Positions 4,713-5,933 of a stretch of 5,933 nucleotides of DNA are shown one piece after another; positions within the stretch are counted from its first letter, which is position 1, and every line of letters starts with the position of its first letter. The position numbers and the translations under genes were made by a program. The notes under the pieces were generated by a model, which ran no database searches, was not told where the DNA came from, and saw nothing but the letters and a program-made list of their open reading frames with translations. The stretch lies in contig DDXB01000027.1 in assembly GCA_002347405.1 (NCBI GenBank), forward strand, positions 65,460 through 71,392, in the 5' to 3' direction. Origin of the DNA: Rhodocyclaceae bacterium UBA2271. Its GTDB lineage: Bacteria; Pseudomonadota; Gammaproteobacteria; Burkholderiales; Rhodocyclaceae.

Positions 4713-5909
4713 GTGCAAACACTGTTGTATTTCACAATGATTGCCTGTCTGATTTTCGTCACCATTGCGCAAGCTTCTGCAAACTCCGGCTACGCCCAGC
4801 GGGAGGACGTCCAGGCCTTCATTGCTGCCATGCAGGCGCGCCACGGACTGGATGCGGAACGCCTCACCGCGCTGTTCGAGAAAACCCGACCGCTCGCCTC
4901 GGTGTTGAAAGCCATCGCGCCGCCCGCCGATCCGGGCATCCGCTCATGGCAGAACTATCGCCAGCGCTTCATCGAACCGCGCCGCATCGCCGCCGGACTC
5001 GACTTCTGGCGCAAGCACCAGGCCACGCTGGCCAAGGCGAAGGTGCTCTCGGGTGTGCCGGCAGAAATCATCGTCGCCATCATCGGCATCGAAACTTTTT
5101 ACGGCAGGCATCTCGGGCGTTTCGACAGCTTTGCCGCGCTGACCACACTGGCCTTCGACTATCCACCACGCGCCGACCTGTTTCGCCGCGAACTCGAAGC
5201 CTTGTTGCTGCTGGCACAGGATGAAGGCCGCGCGCCCGACAGCTATCGCGGCTCCTTCGCCGGTGCCATCGGGCTGCCGCAGTTCCTGCCATCCAGCATC
5301 CGCGCCTACGCCGTCGACTTCGACAGGAATGGCCACATCGATCTGGTCGGCAGCCCGGCCGATGCCATCGGCAGTGCCGCCAACTTCCTGAAGGAACACG
5401 GCTGGGTGGAAGGCGGGCCGATTGCCGTGCGGGTAAACCTCGGCGCCGGGCCGTCCCAAGCCGACGTCAGATCCCCCGTCACCGCTGCGGGTGATTTCAT
5501 GGGGGGCAGCAAGCCGGGTTTGCGAGCGCGGGAGGGCAACAAAGTCGGCGCTGGCGGGACGGCGTCAGCCGGATCCGCCGCGTTACCAGGGACGGCGTCA
5601 GCCGGATCCGCCGCGTTACCAGGGACGACGCATCAGACCCTGCTGGACGAAGGCATCCTGCCCAGGCGCCGCCCGGCGGAGATGGCCGGCTTCGGGCTTG
5701 AAGTTCCCGCGACCGCACCCGATGCCCCCGCCGCACTAATCGATCTGGTCACCCCCGCCGCACCAACGGAATACTGGCTCGGTTATCAGAATTTCTATGT
5801 CATCACCCGCTACAACCGCAGCAGTTTCTACGCCATGACCGTGTTCCAGTTCGCGCAAACCCTGCATGAACGTTACCTTGGTTATACAATGCCCACTGGT
5901 TTCCAATAA
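4713..5909 (+). CDS. mltB: MltB-type lytic murein transglycosylase (GH103)
   Basis: A 398-residue enzyme predicted to cleave the MurNAc-GlcNAc bond of peptidoglycan, leaving 1,6-anhydro-MurNAc. From GTG 4713, residues 1-23 (hydrophobic, ending in AQASA) look like a Sec signal peptide cut after Ala23; there is no clear lipobox, so the protein is probably soluble in the periplasm, unlike the E. coli lipoprotein. The catalytic Glu is Glu127 in 'IIGIETFYGRHLGRFD'. Other family blocks are 'TLAFDYPPRADLFRREL', 'SFAGAIGLPQFLPSS' (181-195), 'YAVDFDRNGHIDL', 'DAIGSAANFLKEHGW' and, from about residue 354, 'YWLGYQNFYVITRYNRSSF'. Residues about 244-306 are an insertion of low-complexity, repeat-derived sequence between the catalytic and C-terminal parts. 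ATG 4737 is an alternative start. ATG 4470 is open too, but its added 81 residues are translated repeat DNA and would bury the signal peptide. It likely acts on the same envelope as the tgpA pair upstream. Confidence 0.88.
   Translation: MQTLLYFTMIACLIFVTIAQASANSGYAQREDVQAFIAAMQARHGLDAERLTALFEKTRPLASVLKAIAPPADPGIRSWQNYRQRFIEPRRIAAGLDFWRKHQATLAKAKVLSGVPAEIIVAIIGIETFYGRHLGRFDSFAALTTLAFDYPPRADLFRRELEALLLLAQDEGRAPDSYRGSFAGAIGLPQFLPSSIRAYAVDFDRNGHIDLVGSPADAIGSAANFLKEHGWVEGGPIAVRVNLGAGPSQADVRSPVTAAGDFMGGSKPGLRAREGNKVGAGGTASAGSAALPGTASAGSAALPGTTHQTLLDEGILPRRRPAEMAGFGLEVPATAPDAPAALIDLVTPAAPTEYWLGYQNFYVITRYNRSSFYAMTVFQFAQTLHERYLGYTMPTGFQ
5442..5630 (-). repeat. Repeat-derived insertion inside mltB
   Basis: About 189 bases (63 codons) that MltB homologues are not expected to have; without them the protein would read on from 'AVRVNL' to 'HQTLLDEGILPRR'. 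On the minus strand, 5460-5444 reads CTTGGGACGGCCCGGCG, identical to 28-44 of repeat copy A. It also holds a nested hairpin, CCCCC (5473-5477) with GGGGG (5501-5505) outside TCACC (5479-5483) with GGTGA (5490-5494). Borders are estimated from the protein, not from a target-site duplication. Confidence 0.6.
5556..5621 (+). repeat. Perfect 33-bp tandem duplication in mltB
   Basis: Two identical 33-bp units (5556-5588 and 5589-5621), followed by nine bases of a third unit with one mismatch (5622-5630). Each encodes the 11 residues GTASAGSAALP, so a change in copy number keeps the frame. Each unit contains the palindrome CGGATCCG. Confidence 0.92.
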
Positions 5910-5933
5910 GGTTTGAGTGAGCGCAGCGCATGG

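Noticed and set aside
4734..4748. Lipoprotein signal (lipobox) in MltB at the Cys of 'TMIAC'
   Set aside because: Met at -3 does not fit the usual lipobox, and AQASA downstream is a good signal peptidase I site.
4668..5621. CRISPR array
   Set aside because: The 12-bp and 33-bp units are directly adjacent tandem repeats without spacers, and no cas gene is present.
5910..5933. Start of a further gene (TTG 5913, GTG 5917 or ATG 5930)
   Set aside because: AATAAGG upstream makes a start possible, but fewer than ten codons are visible, so it cannot be supported.

Overview
The window is GC-rich (roughly two thirds G+C by eye) and densely coding. It looks like a chromosomal segment of a Gram-negative proteobacterium. 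The protein families and the MltB variant ending in a 'YWLGYQNFYVITRYNRSS' type block suggest a betaproteobacterium, perhaps near the Rhodocyclales; that placement is inference. There are five protein genes. No tRNA, rRNA, CRISPR array, transposase or phage gene is visible.

Layout. On the minus strand (67-816) is an uncharacterised protein with one N-terminal membrane anchor. Divergent from it, with start codons that overlap, is a small zinc-ribbon protein of the BCAM0308 type (815-1315). Then come three co-directional genes: a DUF58 membrane protein (1355-2329), a TgpA-type membrane-anchored transglutaminase (about 2485-4473) and an MltB-type (GH103) lytic transglycosylase (about 4713-5909). 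DUF58 plus TgpA-type transglutaminase is a well-known pair, usually led by a MoxR AAA+ ATPase; no MoxR gene is present here. The three genes make a plausible cell-envelope operon: a DUF58 partner, a periplasmic transglutaminase/protease-fold enzyme, and a murein-cleaving enzyme.

The unusual part is repeated non-coding DNA. A hairpin-rich dispersed repeat occurs at least three times in the same orientation: a partial copy at the left edge (1-64), one between DUF58 and tgpA (about 2331-2477), and one between tgpA and mltB (about 4479-4607). The hairpins are preserved despite sequence divergence, including two compensated base pairs in the terminal stem of the first two copies. The likely ribosome binding site of tgpA lies in the 3' arm of the repeat's last hairpin. 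The likely ribosome binding site of mltB lies in the last unit of a 12-bp tandem repeat that can pair with an upstream pyrimidine arm. A further repeat-like segment (about 5442-5630), sharing a 17-nt module in inverted orientation with the left-edge copy and carrying a perfect 33-bp tandem duplication, interrupts mltB in frame and adds about 63 residues between the catalytic and C-terminal parts. No complete undescribed defence or mobile system is seen; the best candidate for novelty is this repeat family and its intrusion into start regions and a reading frame.
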